20,722 nucleotides of DNA, from the NCBI GenBank assembly GCA_003558335.1, contig PWMA01000078.1, forward strand, positions 5,001 to 25,722, given 5' to 3'. Positions 10,611 through 17,097 of the stretch are shown here, in pieces; position 1 is the stretch's first letter; every line of letters starts with the position of its first letter. The DNA is from Candidatus Methanofastidiosia archaeon. GTDB taxonomy: Archaea > Methanobacteriota_B > Thermococci > Methanofastidiosales > Methanofastidiosaceae. Below the pieces are notes generated by a model. It searched no databases and was not told where the DNA came from. It was given only the letters and a program-made list of their open reading frames with translations. A program made the translations under genes and the position numbers.

Positions 10611-10904
10611 ATGGATGAAGAAGACATCGATAATGTAGTTATTCAGGGAGAGCCGTCACCTGAAGAGATTGCAGAGAGTGATAGAGAAGGCATTAGGATT
10701 GCAGCAAAGGAAGTAAACATTGATCTTACTCCTTCTGAAATTGAGGAAATAAGAAAAGCAATGTTAAAAGCATTGGTGCTAAAAATAGTCGCAGCCAATT
10801 CATTAATTCCAGACAATATAGATCCAGATACAGTGAAAGAAGAAAACTATGAGATGATTTTGGCAATGTATACAAGTGTACTATCCAACATGCTAAAAAA
10901 ATAA
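10611..10904 (+). CDS. Conserved-looking hypothetical protein, 97 aa, helical
   Basis: I do not recognise this family. The protein has an acidic N-terminus ('MDEEDIDNVVIQGEPSPEE'), then a predicted all-helical body including 'TPSEIEEIRKAMLKALVLK' and a C-terminal helix ending in 'LSNMLKK'. There is no cysteine, no membrane segment and no signal peptide. An upstream in-frame TTG at 10584 exists, but ATG at 10611 is preferred because GGTGAGG lies a few bases before it. It stands alone: divergent from tRNA-Arg and convergent with the activase gene. An AT-rich 43-bp gap follows. Confidence 0.72.
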   Translation: MDEEDIDNVVIQGEPSPEEIAESDREGIRIAAKEVNIDLTPSEIEEIRKAMLKALVLKIVAANSLIPDNIDPDTVKEENYEMILAMYTSVLSNMLKK

Positions 10905-10947
10905 ATCTATTTTCTTTAATTTAATTACATTATTTAATTTGAGATTA

Positions 10948-12693
10948 TTAAAATTCAGGAAACTTTAGAGATTTTACAAACTCTTCATTAAACTTTTCTT
11001 CAGAAGCAAGTTCAATATATTTTATCTTCTTGCTAATAATAGTCTCTTCCATTCTTTTTTTTCTTGAAATCAGTGACATTTTGGCCCCCTCTCCTGCAGC
11101 ATTACCAACACTTTTTATTCTATCCATAGAAATGTTTGGAATAAGACCTATCCTTATTGCGTTTTCGATATCAATATAGTTTCCAAAAGCACCTGCAAGA
11201 TATAAATTTTCTATTTCGATATATTCAATTTTTAATTTTTTAATTAAGATGTTAATTCCAGTCATAATTGCTCCCTTTGCCAACTGAATCTCTCTAATAT
11301 CCTGGGCCGTTATCACTAAATCTTTACCTATTGTAGTATTTTCTTTCCACTCAATAACATATTCTTTCTGATTATTTGAAAGATTTTTTCTTATCCTTTC
11401 ATGTTTTAACTCTTTTATATTTCCACTAGGATCCAATATTCCAACCCTTAACATTTCTGAAACTATATCGATTATTCCAGAGCCGCATATACCTCTTGGC
11501 TTTTTGTTATTAATAGTTTTATAAAAAACTTTGAATGTTTCTTCTTCAATAAACACCGATTCAATTGCTCCAGAGGATGCCCTCATACCAAATTTTATAT
11601 TACCTCCTTCAAGAGCAGGACCTGCAGCACACGAGCAACTTAACATTTTATTCTTGTTTCCTAAAACTAACTCTCCATTAGTTCCTACATCTATTGCAAG
11701 TGAAATGCTATTATCTTTGTAAATCTCAGTTGCAAGTAAAACTCCAACAGTATCTGCACCGATAAATCCGGAGACTATAGGCAATACATGAACGTTTCCA
11801 GAGGGATTTATCTTAATGCCTAAGTCTCTTGATTTAATATCAATTGATTTACTTATTGTAGGCGTAAAAGGTGAACTAGAAAGATTTTTTAGATTAAGTC
11901 CTAATAAGATATGGTGCATAACAGTATTCCCTACCACTACAACTTCATATATTGAGTCATTTTTTATCCCATTTCTCTTACATAGACTATCTATACTCTG
12001 ATTTATTCCACCAATTATCGATTCATTTACAGTATTGGCTCCTTTTTTAATTGAATAAGTAATTCTAGATATTACATCTTCTCCGTATTTTATTTGAGGA
12101 TTTAGAATTGCCTCTATATCAATTACATCTCCTTTTTTCATATCTATAAGATATGCCACAACTGTGGTAGTTCCTAAATCTAATGCAATACCGAAGATAT
12201 TTTCTTCTTTATTGCAAACTCCAATAATTTCATCTTTAAATTTTAGGATATCATATTTCCGGCCATAATGAATCTCGTTTGATATTTTTTTCAAGGCTAA
12301 ATAGTCTATTAAAATATTCTCTTCCATTAACTCTCTTTTTATAGAATCAAGTAAATTCTCTTTATCTCCTAAAAGGGGTTTAGGTATACTTACTTCTTTT
12401 ATTTCGATACATGGTTGAAATTTAGTCTTTTTGTATATGCCTTCGCATAATATTCTCTGTTCTTTCTTAAGGGAAAAGTTAGGAATTATTATAGTGACAT
12501 CTTGATTGAGTTGCACAAAACAACTTAATCTTAAGCCTCTACTTATTTCATCCTCTGATAAAATATTTTTTTCTTGAGCCGTTATTTGATTTACAGAATG
12601 GCGGTCTTTGACTATGACTTTGCATTTTCCACACTTTCCTATTCCACCACATATTGCATCTATATCAATTCCAGCAATAACTAGTATTTCCAA
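10948..12693 (-). CDS. Corrinoid protein reductive activase (RACo/RamA-type, DUF4445)
   Basis: ATP-dependent activase expected to reduce inactive Co(II) corrinoid protein back to Co(I). From the TTG at 12693 it has 581 aa. A 2Fe-2S ferredoxin domain is at the N-terminus with ligands C15-x5-C21-x2-C24...C58, followed by a linker domain and an ASKHA ATPase domain. The ATPase shows 'FGIALDLGTTTVVAYLID' (about 167-184), 'LAIDVGTNGELVLG' and 'LAGAFGNYIDIENA'. This is the RACo layout, not Methanosarcina RamA, whose 4Fe-4S domain is C-terminal. The TTG start cuts into the ferredoxin fold. A matching N-terminal segment is encoded upstream in the same frame to 12756, but lacks a normal in-frame start (see 12694-12760). 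It is the last gene of the methyltransferase operon, whose corrinoid protein is the obvious partner. Confidence 0.92.
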   Translation of the reverse strand: MEILVIAGIDIDAICGGIGKCGKCKVIVKDRHSVNQITAQEKNILSEDEISRGLRLSCFVQLNQDVTIIIPNFSLKKEQRILCEGIYKKTKFQPCIEIKEVSIPKPLLGDKENLLDSIKRELMEENILIDYLALKKISNEIHYGRKYDILKFKDEIIGVCNKEENIFGIALDLGTTTVVAYLIDMKKGDVIDIEAILNPQIKYGEDVISRITYSIKKGANTVNESIIGGINQSIDSLCKRNGIKNDSIYEVVVVGNTVMHHILLGLNLKNLSSSPFTPTISKSIDIKSRDLGIKINPSGNVHVLPIVSGFIGADTVGVLLATEIYKDNSISLAIDVGTNGELVLGNKNKMLSCSCAAGPALEGGNIKFGMRASSGAIESVFIEEETFKVFYKTINNKKPRGICGSGIIDIVSEMLRVGILDPSGNIKELKHERIRKNLSNNQKEYVIEWKENTTIGKDLVITAQDIREIQLAKGAIMTGINILIKKLKIEYIEIENLYLAGAFGNYIDIENAIRIGLIPNISMDRIKSVGNAAGEGAKMSLISRKKRMEETIISKKIKYIELASEEKFNEEFVKSLKFPEF

Positions 12694-12760
12694 AAGATTG
12701 CTACCTTTTTTATCAAATTTGATTTCTTTGTTTAGATTAGAAACTGTAAGTTTAATACAT
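12694..12760 (-). other. Out-of-frame start region of the activase (possible ATT start or 1-nt insertion)
   Basis: Reading upstream of the TTG in the same frame gives 'IKLTVSNLNKEIKFDKKGSN' plus one Leu, exactly the first beta strands expected of a RACo ferredoxin domain. The first codon is ATT (12756-12754), preceded in frame by TGT and then TAA. A strong Shine-Dalgarno AGGAGG sits at 12770-12765. The only ATG near it (12760-12758) reads Met-Tyr-stop and is one base out of register: ATG-T-ATT. Either ATT initiates at 8-nt spacing, or a base was gained after the ATG, or the ribosome skips one base, or the base is a sequence error. Confidence 0.8.
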
Positions 12761-12785
12761 TATTCCTCCTTTAGATACTAACCAT

Positions 12786-13808
12786 CTACCTAAAATAATC
12801 ATTTCTAGCATCAATCATTGCTATACAGTTTTTAATTGGAGTCAAAGGAGCTAGTCCACATCCAGGGGCAAGGACATTAGTTCCTTTTTCTAAAGCCTCC
12901 ACGCTTTCTTTGTAGACTTCGTTGTAAGTACCACTTAACATAGTTCCAGACGAAGAAATATTTCCAATTATTTTCACCTTATCATCTAAAATATCCTTTG
13001 CAACCCTTATATCTGTTTTCTCTTCTATGCTAAGTCCCAAAAAGCCACTTTCTCTAATTGAAGGAAGTATCGGTGTTATATCTCCACATATATGTAGTAT
13101 GCTATTCCCTTTCAAATTATTTGAAATATCCTTGTAGATTGGCATTATGATACTATCAAACTCTCTAGGGTTTATTAACTCAGGAGAGGCAACAGGATCT
13201 AAAACTGCAAAAACATCAGCTCCTGCATTAATTAAAGCATTAGCATATTTTATCACTGCATTTTTTCCAAACTCTAGATACTCAACTAAAGCTTCTTTTT
13301 CTCTTATAAACCATCTCATCAATGTAGTAACTTCGACAAGCCCACTAGCAATTGTTACTGGCCCCTCTGCTCCTGCGATTATTGGAACATTTTCTCCTAC
13401 TTCCTTTCTAATATTCTTTATTGCCTCAAGCATTACAGGGATTCTATCTTTTTTCAACAAATCTTCTGGTAAATCTTCTATTGGAATTGGATTTTTTGAG
13501 TTGTAAGGGTGACTAATTACTCCAGCTTGCCTTGTTTCATCACCTTTTTCAATTTCACAACCTAAAGCTTCCAATAAAACTGTTAAACAATAAGGTATTC
13601 TTACAGCTTCAAATCCTATTTCTCTATGGGCACTAATTGCTAAATCTGCTAAAGCTTTTGGATCCCAATTGGCGTCAGGCCAATAATGTTGAGTTAAGTT
13701 CATTAGATCCTTTGTTCCAGTTTGGGTAACTGCTAAAACTGGAACCTTGTCAACATTTTTACCGCTTAATGTTCTTTTTAATCTTTCTCTCTGTGTTAAA
13801 TCTACCAT
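12786..13808 (-). CDS. Methylcobamide:coenzyme M methyltransferase (MtaA/MtbA type)
   Basis: UroD-fold zinc methyltransferase that moves the methyl group from a methylated corrinoid protein to coenzyme M, making methyl-CoM for methanogenesis. The 340-aa length fits MtaA/MtbA. The zinc ligands are visible as H239-x-C241 ('ILHICGD') and C317 ('LAPGCGLAPLTP'). The N-terminal 'TQRERLKRTLSGKNVDKVPV' is the usual UroD-family opening. The start ATG at 13808 has GGTGAG just upstream. It is the third gene of the operon, 35 nt after the other UroD-fold methyltransferase, with the activase behind it. MtaA (methanol) and MtbA (methylamines) cannot be separated by eye, so no symbol is given. Of the two UroD-fold proteins here this one best matches the CoM-methylating type. 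Confidence 0.85.
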   Translation of the reverse strand: MVDLTQRERLKRTLSGKNVDKVPVLAVTQTGTKDLMNLTQHYWPDANWDPKALADLAISAHREIGFEAVRIPYCLTVLLEALGCEIEKGDETRQAGVISHPYNSKNPIPIEDLPEDLLKKDRIPVMLEAIKNIRKEVGENVPIIAGAEGPVTIASGLVEVTTLMRWFIREKEALVEYLEFGKNAVIKYANALINAGADVFAVLDPVASPELINPREFDSIIMPIYKDISNNLKGNSILHICGDITPILPSIRESGFLGLSIEEKTDIRVAKDILDDKVKIIGNISSSGTMLSGTYNEVYKESVEALEKGTNVLAPGCGLAPLTPIKNCIAMIDARNDYFR

Positions 13809-13843
13809 AGACTCACCAGTATATTAAAAATAAAAAAGATATT

Positions 13844-14923
13844 TTATTTGTATACTCCAAACTGTCTCGAAGCCTCTAAAAATGCCATTGGCTTAATTGG
13901 TTCTGCAAGAGGTGGAAACTCACAACCTGGAGATAATATGAATCCTCGGGGACTATTCATTCCTTGCTCAAGATTTTCTTTACACAATTGGACTACTTCT
14001 TCATAGGTTTTTGTCTGTATCGATGGTGGATCAACATTTCCCCCAATTATATCATGGCTACCAAACTTTTCGATCTGAGTTTTGATAGGGGTTTCAGGAC
14101 CAAAAATCCATGCATAGATTCCCTTCCAGTTAAATGACTCTCTCAACTTTATATAATAGGGTATGTTGAGATTCTGATCTGCACAAGGATGCATCAAAGT
14201 AACAGGTATGTCTAACTCTCTTATTTTTTTATGAACTTTCATCATATAAGGAAAAGCAAACTCTTCAAATTTTTTTGGTGAAATTACAGTGTTTGCTTCT
14301 ACTGGACCTCCATCGAACACTACACATTTTTCTGGACCATATCTGTTAACAAAATATTCTATTTGATTCATGTACATTTGACTTACTTTATCAAGTAAAG
14401 TATGCGCAGATTTAGGTTCAATTTTTGTCCATTTTAAAAACTTTGAAGTATCTGCAACAACTGCAGCTGCAGTAAAAACACTCCCACCTTGAAATATTGC
14501 AGGCATGCCCATTTCAACACATCGGTCACATACTTTTTGCGATTCAATATATGCCCCCACTGGCTTATCTGAATCTGGAACTTCTAATTCATCTATATCT
14601 CCTAAATCCATTACAGGATGTTCTATAACATAGGGGGCACTGTGACCTTCTCCATAAGGAAATCCAACCTTTCCTCCAAATTCCCATGGACCACACGAAG
14701 CATATCCGTACATTGGAGTAGCTTCATATCCATATAGTCGCATGCACATAAATTGGGCTTCAAAACATTTATTTCCATCTGCATATATATCTCCTAATGG
14801 TATGCCCACTATTTTAGCTGCAAATCCAAGAATAAAGGGATTAATTGGAACTCTATCCGGTTTTTCACCCATTAATACTGCATTAAATCTTTCTTGGGGT
14901 GACATTTTATCCATTTTAATCAC
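13844..14923 (-). CDS. UroD-family methyltransferase, probable substrate:corrinoid methyltransferase
   Basis: A 359-aa uroporphyrinogen-decarboxylase-fold protein of the MtaA/CmuA branch, not a true heme-pathway decarboxylase given its context. It keeps a zinc site: H245-x-C247 ('LMHPCADQN') and C334 ('LSPGCEFPPLAEP'). Since the next gene looks like the CoM methyltransferase, this protein is the candidate first methyltransferase that demethylates an external substrate onto the corrinoid protein; the substrate is unknown. It has many extra cysteines (C53, C60, C77, C132, C135) and an aromatic-rich central part. GTG at 14923 overlaps the corrinoid protein stop (GTGA). ATG at 14914, with GGAG 10 nt upstream, is an equally good start giving 356 aa. 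It could instead be a second CoM methyltransferase with different specificity. Confidence 0.8.
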   Translation of the reverse strand: MIKMDKMSPQERFNAVLMGEKPDRVPINPFILGFAAKIVGIPLGDIYADGNKCFEAQFMCMRLYGYEATPMYGYASCGPWEFGGKVGFPYGEGHSAPYVIEHPVMDLGDIDELEVPDSDKPVGAYIESQKVCDRCVEMGMPAIFQGGSVFTAAAVVADTSKFLKWTKIEPKSAHTLLDKVSQMYMNQIEYFVNRYGPEKCVVFDGGPVEANTVISPKKFEEFAFPYMMKVHKKIRELDIPVTLMHPCADQNLNIPYYIKLRESFNWKGIYAWIFGPETPIKTQIEKFGSHDIIGGNVDPPSIQTKTYEEVVQLCKENLEQGMNSPRGFILSPGCEFPPLAEPIKPMAFLEASRQFGVYK

Positions 14924-15564
14924 GCTCCAGTTAAACTTTTGGCTACCTTCACGGCCTCAACTGCATCTTTTCCATATCCGGCAGCCCCTATTTTTTTAGA
15001 AAAGTCAGAAGTGATAGGGGCTCCACCTACAATAACCTTCGCTTTGTGATTCTTTTCCTTAAGTTTTTTAATGACAGGTTCCATATACATCATACTTGTT
15101 GTCATCAATGAGGAAATTGCCACAAGATCTGCATCCTCTTCTTCAACTTTGTTAACAAACGTATCCACAGGAACATCTTTCCCAATGTCAATTAACATAA
15201 ATCCAGCTACTTCTAGCATCATTTTTACTAAATTTTTTCCTATGTCGTGGATGTCACCTTGTGCGACTCCTATTATTACTTTAGCTGGTTTTTTTGCAGA
15301 AGCGTCGATCTTTAGATGTGGTTTCAAAACATCAATTGCAGCATACATAGCATCTGCTGATAACAGGATTTCTGGAACAAACATCTCTTTACATTCATAA
15401 AGATCACTTACCTTTGCCATCCCTTTGTTACATCCTTCCATTAAAGCTTCATAGGGATCTATCCCAAGTTCAATTGATTTTTTTGCTAGCTCCTCACTTT
15501 TCACTTCGTCCCCGTCTATTACAGCTTTAGCCAAACCTTCAAGAATTTCCTCTTTAGATACCAT
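14920..15564 (-). CDS. Corrinoid (cobalamin-binding) methyltransferase protein, MtaC/MtbC-like
   Basis: Methyl carrier of the three-component methyltransferase system, 214 aa. The N-terminal helical cap domain (about 1-88, 'MVPEILLSADAMYAA'-like segment) precedes a Rossmann B12-binding domain. The signature 'GDIHDIGK' gives the lower cobalt ligand H106. The other cobamide-binding loops are also present: 'AISSLMTTSMMYM' and 'VIVGGAPITSDFSKKIGA'. Length is typical of MtaC, MtbC and MtmC. Start ATG at 15564 has GGTG 5-6 nt upstream. It is the first gene of the operon, next to the promoter, a position that would allow high expression of the carrier. Substrate class (methanol, methylamine, methylthiol, methoxy compound) cannot be read from the sequence. 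Confidence 0.93.
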   Translation of the reverse strand: MVSKEEILEGLAKAVIDGDEVKSEELAKKSIELGIDPYEALMEGCNKGMAKVSDLYECKEMFVPEILLSADAMYAAIDVLKPHLKIDASAKKPAKVIIGVAQGDIHDIGKNLVKMMLEVAGFMLIDIGKDVPVDTFVNKVEEEDADLVAISSLMTTSMMYMEPVIKKLKEKNHKAKVIVGGAPITSDFSKKIGAAGYGKDAVEAVKVAKSLTGA

Positions 15565-15616
15565 ACAAACACCAAATATTTAGAATATCTATTCGCTAAA
15601 TTTAGAATTATCTACC

Positions 15617-15624
15617 TTATATAA
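15617..15624 (-). promoter_or_regulatory. TATA box of the methyltransferase operon
   Basis: 'TTATATAA' lies 52 nt upstream of the corrinoid-protein ATG, which predicts transcription starting near 15593 and a leader of about 29 nt. The element is itself palindromic, but the plus-strand gene at 15708 has its own better-placed box. Confidence 0.6.
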
Positions 15625-15632
15625 CTTGTTAA

Positions 15633-15651
15633 TGGATGGCTAAGCCATCCA
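15633..15651. promoter_or_regulatory. Perfect 8-bp inverted repeat upstream of operon TATA box
   Basis: TGGATGGC-TAA-GCCATCCA is a perfect dyad with a 3-nt centre in an otherwise AT-rich intergenic region. It lies 8 bp upstream of the operon TATA box, in the position where archaeal activators or BRE-competing repressors bind. The dimension (19 bp) fits a dimeric helix-turn-helix protein. As RNA it could also form a hairpin, but no gene ends here, so a terminator role is unlikely. Confidence 0.6.
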
Positions 15652-15680
15652 AATAATAGATAAAGATATTTGATAAATAT

Positions 15681-15689
15681 TATAAACTA
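15681..15689 (+). promoter_or_regulatory. TATA box of Toprim gene (leaderless)
   Basis: 'TATAAACTA' lies at about 19-27 nt before the ATG at 15708, so transcription should start at or within a few bases of the start codon. No ribosome-binding site is present, consistent with a leaderless mRNA. Confidence 0.5.
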
Positions 15690-15707
15690 TTAAAAATTCA
15701 TTCTTTC

Positions 15708-16106
15708 ATGTCTATCAAAACAGACATTGAAAATGTTACAGATATTATTGGCAGATTAAAAGAAGAGACAGGCGTAATCATTGTAGAAGGGCAAAATGAT
15801 ATCGAATCACTCGTAAATCTTGGAATAAAAAATAAAATCTTTGCTGTATCTCAGAAAAATATTTTTGATGTGATAGATAACATTCCAGAAAAAGAAATAA
15901 TTTTACTTACAGATTTTGATAAGAAAGGTACATTTCTTTTTAAGAGATACAGAAATGAGCTTCAAAACTCTGGCAAAAAGGTAATTACAATTTACTATCG
16001 TGAACTTAAGAAGTATCTTAAGAAATATATTACTGAAATTGAGCAGATTTATTCATTTCTTGAAAAGAGAGGAGCACTTGATTTGAATCATGATTTTAAT
16101 TATTAG
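15708..16106 (+). CDS. Small Toprim-domain protein
   Basis: A 132-aa protein that is essentially one Toprim domain, the metal-binding nucleotidyl-transfer/hydrolysis fold of DnaG primase, topoisomerases and RNase M5. The conserved glutamate is in 'VIIVEGQND' (E27) and the DxD pair in 'LLTDFDKKG' (D69, D71). Small archaeal and bacterial stand-alone Toprim proteins of this type are annotated as primase-like or RNase M5-like, and none of these activities is shown here. The start ATG at 15708 has no Shine-Dalgarno sequence but is correctly spaced from a TATA box. The C-terminus is basic and helical. It is convergent with tRNA-Gly, 9 nt away. An rRNA/tRNA processing role is possible but only a guess from the RNase M5 similarity. 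Confidence 0.85.
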   Translation: MSIKTDIENVTDIIGRLKEETGVIIVEGQNDIESLVNLGIKNKIFAVSQKNIFDVIDNIPEKEIILLTDFDKKGTFLFKRYRNELQNSGKKVITIYYRELKKYLKKYITEIEQIYSFLEKRGALDLNHDFNY

Positions 16107-16115
16107 AAAATAAAG

Positions 16116-16187
16116 TGCGGTTGCCGGGATTCGAACCCGAGTTGCGAGCTTGGCAAGCTCGCGTGCTAGCCACTACACTACAACCGC
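16116..16187 (-). tRNA. tRNA-Gly (anticodon GCC)
   Basis: On the minus strand the acceptor stem GCGGTTG/CAACCGC pairs fully. The D arm is GTGT/GCAC, the anticodon stem CGAGC/GCTCG encloses loop TTGCCAA (anticodon GCC, Gly), and the T arm carries TTCGAAT. The discriminator is A and no CCA is encoded. There is no intron. A T-rich run follows the 3' end on the minus strand and probably terminates transcription. Confidence 0.97.
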
Positions 16188-16218
16188 ATCTTAAAGAGCA
16201 TTTTCTACTCCTAAAAAA

Positions 16219-16228
16219 TATATATAAA
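16219..16228 (-). promoter_or_regulatory. TATA box of tRNA-Gly
   Basis: On the minus strand 'TTTATATATA' lies about 32 nt upstream of the mature tRNA 5' end, a normal distance allowing for a short 5' leader removed by RNase P. Confidence 0.55.
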
Positions 16229-16293
16229 GGTTTTGGTATCGATTTTTAATATTATAGGCAAAAACTTTTATTATATTTTACAGTTAATATTTT

Positions 16294-16656
16294 GTGGAAC
16301 CTACTTTTGTACTTTTAAGGGCAGAATCTTTTGATAAAATACTAACATCTCTTTCCGATATGAAAAGATATGGAGAGCTAAAAATAATTGGGAAACCAAA
16401 AGTTGTTCCAGAAGAATTTTCAGAAATGCTTTTAGAAAAAACTTTAAAGCAGGAAGCCAAAACAAAATTCAAGGCAAATGTCATAGCAACTGTTGAGGGA
16501 GATGGCGGACTAATAATAGATAGACTCAGAAAAATTCATCCTCCTGCACATATGATAGCCATAACAAATAAAAATCAAATGTACTATTTCGTTCAAAGGT
16601 CAGTTAAAGACTTTAACACTCTAAAAGGATATACTAAACCAAAGGTGAAAAAATGA
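16294..16656 (+). CDS. Archaeal conserved protein, DUF356-like
   Basis: A 120-aa soluble protein without cysteines. The layout 'FVLLRAESFDKILTSLSDM', 'GELKIIGKPKVVPEEFSE', 'IATVEGDGGLIIDRLRKI' and 'HPPAHMIAIT' recalls the DUF356 family found in methanogens and relatives; this is recognition from memory and only moderately sure. The function of that family is unknown. The start is GTG, at a leaderless distance from a TATA-like 'attatatttt' at about 16270-16280, with no ribosome-binding site. Its stop overlaps the CoaD start (ATGA), so the two are co-translated. Linkage to coenzyme A biosynthesis is the only functional hint. It is bordered upstream by the divergent tRNA-Gly. Confidence 0.7.
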   Translation: MEPTFVLLRAESFDKILTSLSDMKRYGELKIIGKPKVVPEEFSEMLLEKTLKQEAKTKFKANVIATVEGDGGLIIDRLRKIHPPAHMIAITNKNQMYYFVQRSVKDFNTLKGYTKPKVKK

Positions 16657-17090
16657 AGATTATAGCATCGGGCACCTTTGATAGGCTTCATGACGGCCAT
16701 AAGCATTTTTTAATGAGGGCATTTTCAAAAGGCTATGTATTAATTGGTTTAACTTCAGAAAATATGGTTAAAAACAAACCATATGCTGAAAAGATACAAA
16801 ACTATGAAACTAGAAAGAATAATTTAATTAAATTCCTAGAAGAAAAAGAAAAAATAATAGATAAAGATTATCAAATTATTGAAATAAATGATCGATATGG
16901 ATTTGCTATAGGATCTATGGAAGCTGATGCTATTGTTGTAACTTCGGACACATTAAGCAATGCAATAGATATAAATGAAAAACGTGCAGAATTAGGAGTT
17001 TATCCTTTAGATGTAATAGAAGTAGATTTACTCACCAATGATAATAAAATAATATCGTCCAGTTATTTAAGAAAGAAAGAAAAAGATTAA
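16653..17090 (+). CDS. coaD: Phosphopantetheine adenylyltransferase, archaeal type
   Basis: Transfers AMP from ATP to 4'-phosphopantetheine to give dephospho-CoA, the fourth step from pantothenate to CoA. The 145-aa protein shows the nucleotidyltransferase signature 'GTFDRLHDGHKHFL' (7-20, with the HxGH motif at 13-16) and the C-terminal 'ISSSYLRKK' that matches the ISSTxxR-type loop. Length and sequence are those of the archaeal/eukaryotic PPAT branch rather than bacterial CoaD. The start ATG overlaps the upstream stop by 4 nt and has GGTGA before it. It converges with the Lrp-type regulator: the two stop codons overlap inside a palindrome. Confidence 0.93.
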   Translation: MKIIASGTFDRLHDGHKHFLMRAFSKGYVLIGLTSENMVKNKPYAEKIQNYETRKNNLIKFLEEKEKIIDKDYQIIEINDRYGFAIGSMEADAIVVTSDTLSNAIDINEKRAELGVYPLDVIEVDLLTNDNKIISSSYLRKKEKD

Positions 17091-17097
17091 TCTTTTT
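17080..17097. terminator. Palindrome spanning two convergent stop codons
   Basis: The 18-bp perfect inverted repeat AAAAAGATT/AATCTTTTT holds the TAA stops of both coaD (plus) and the Lrp-type gene (minus). Each strand reads into a T-run just past its own stop, so the element can act as a compact bidirectional poly-U terminator. Confidence 0.5.

Noticed and set aside
10948..12760. Calling the activase a pseudogene
   Set aside because: Only the start codon register is affected. The 2Fe-2S cysteines and all ASKHA motifs are intact over 581 codons, so a working protein by ATT or TTG initiation remains likely.
13844..14923. True uroporphyrinogen decarboxylase (heme pathway)
   Set aside because: It sits between corrinoid protein and CoM methyltransferase genes and carries the H-x-C...C zinc triad of corrinoid methyltransferases.
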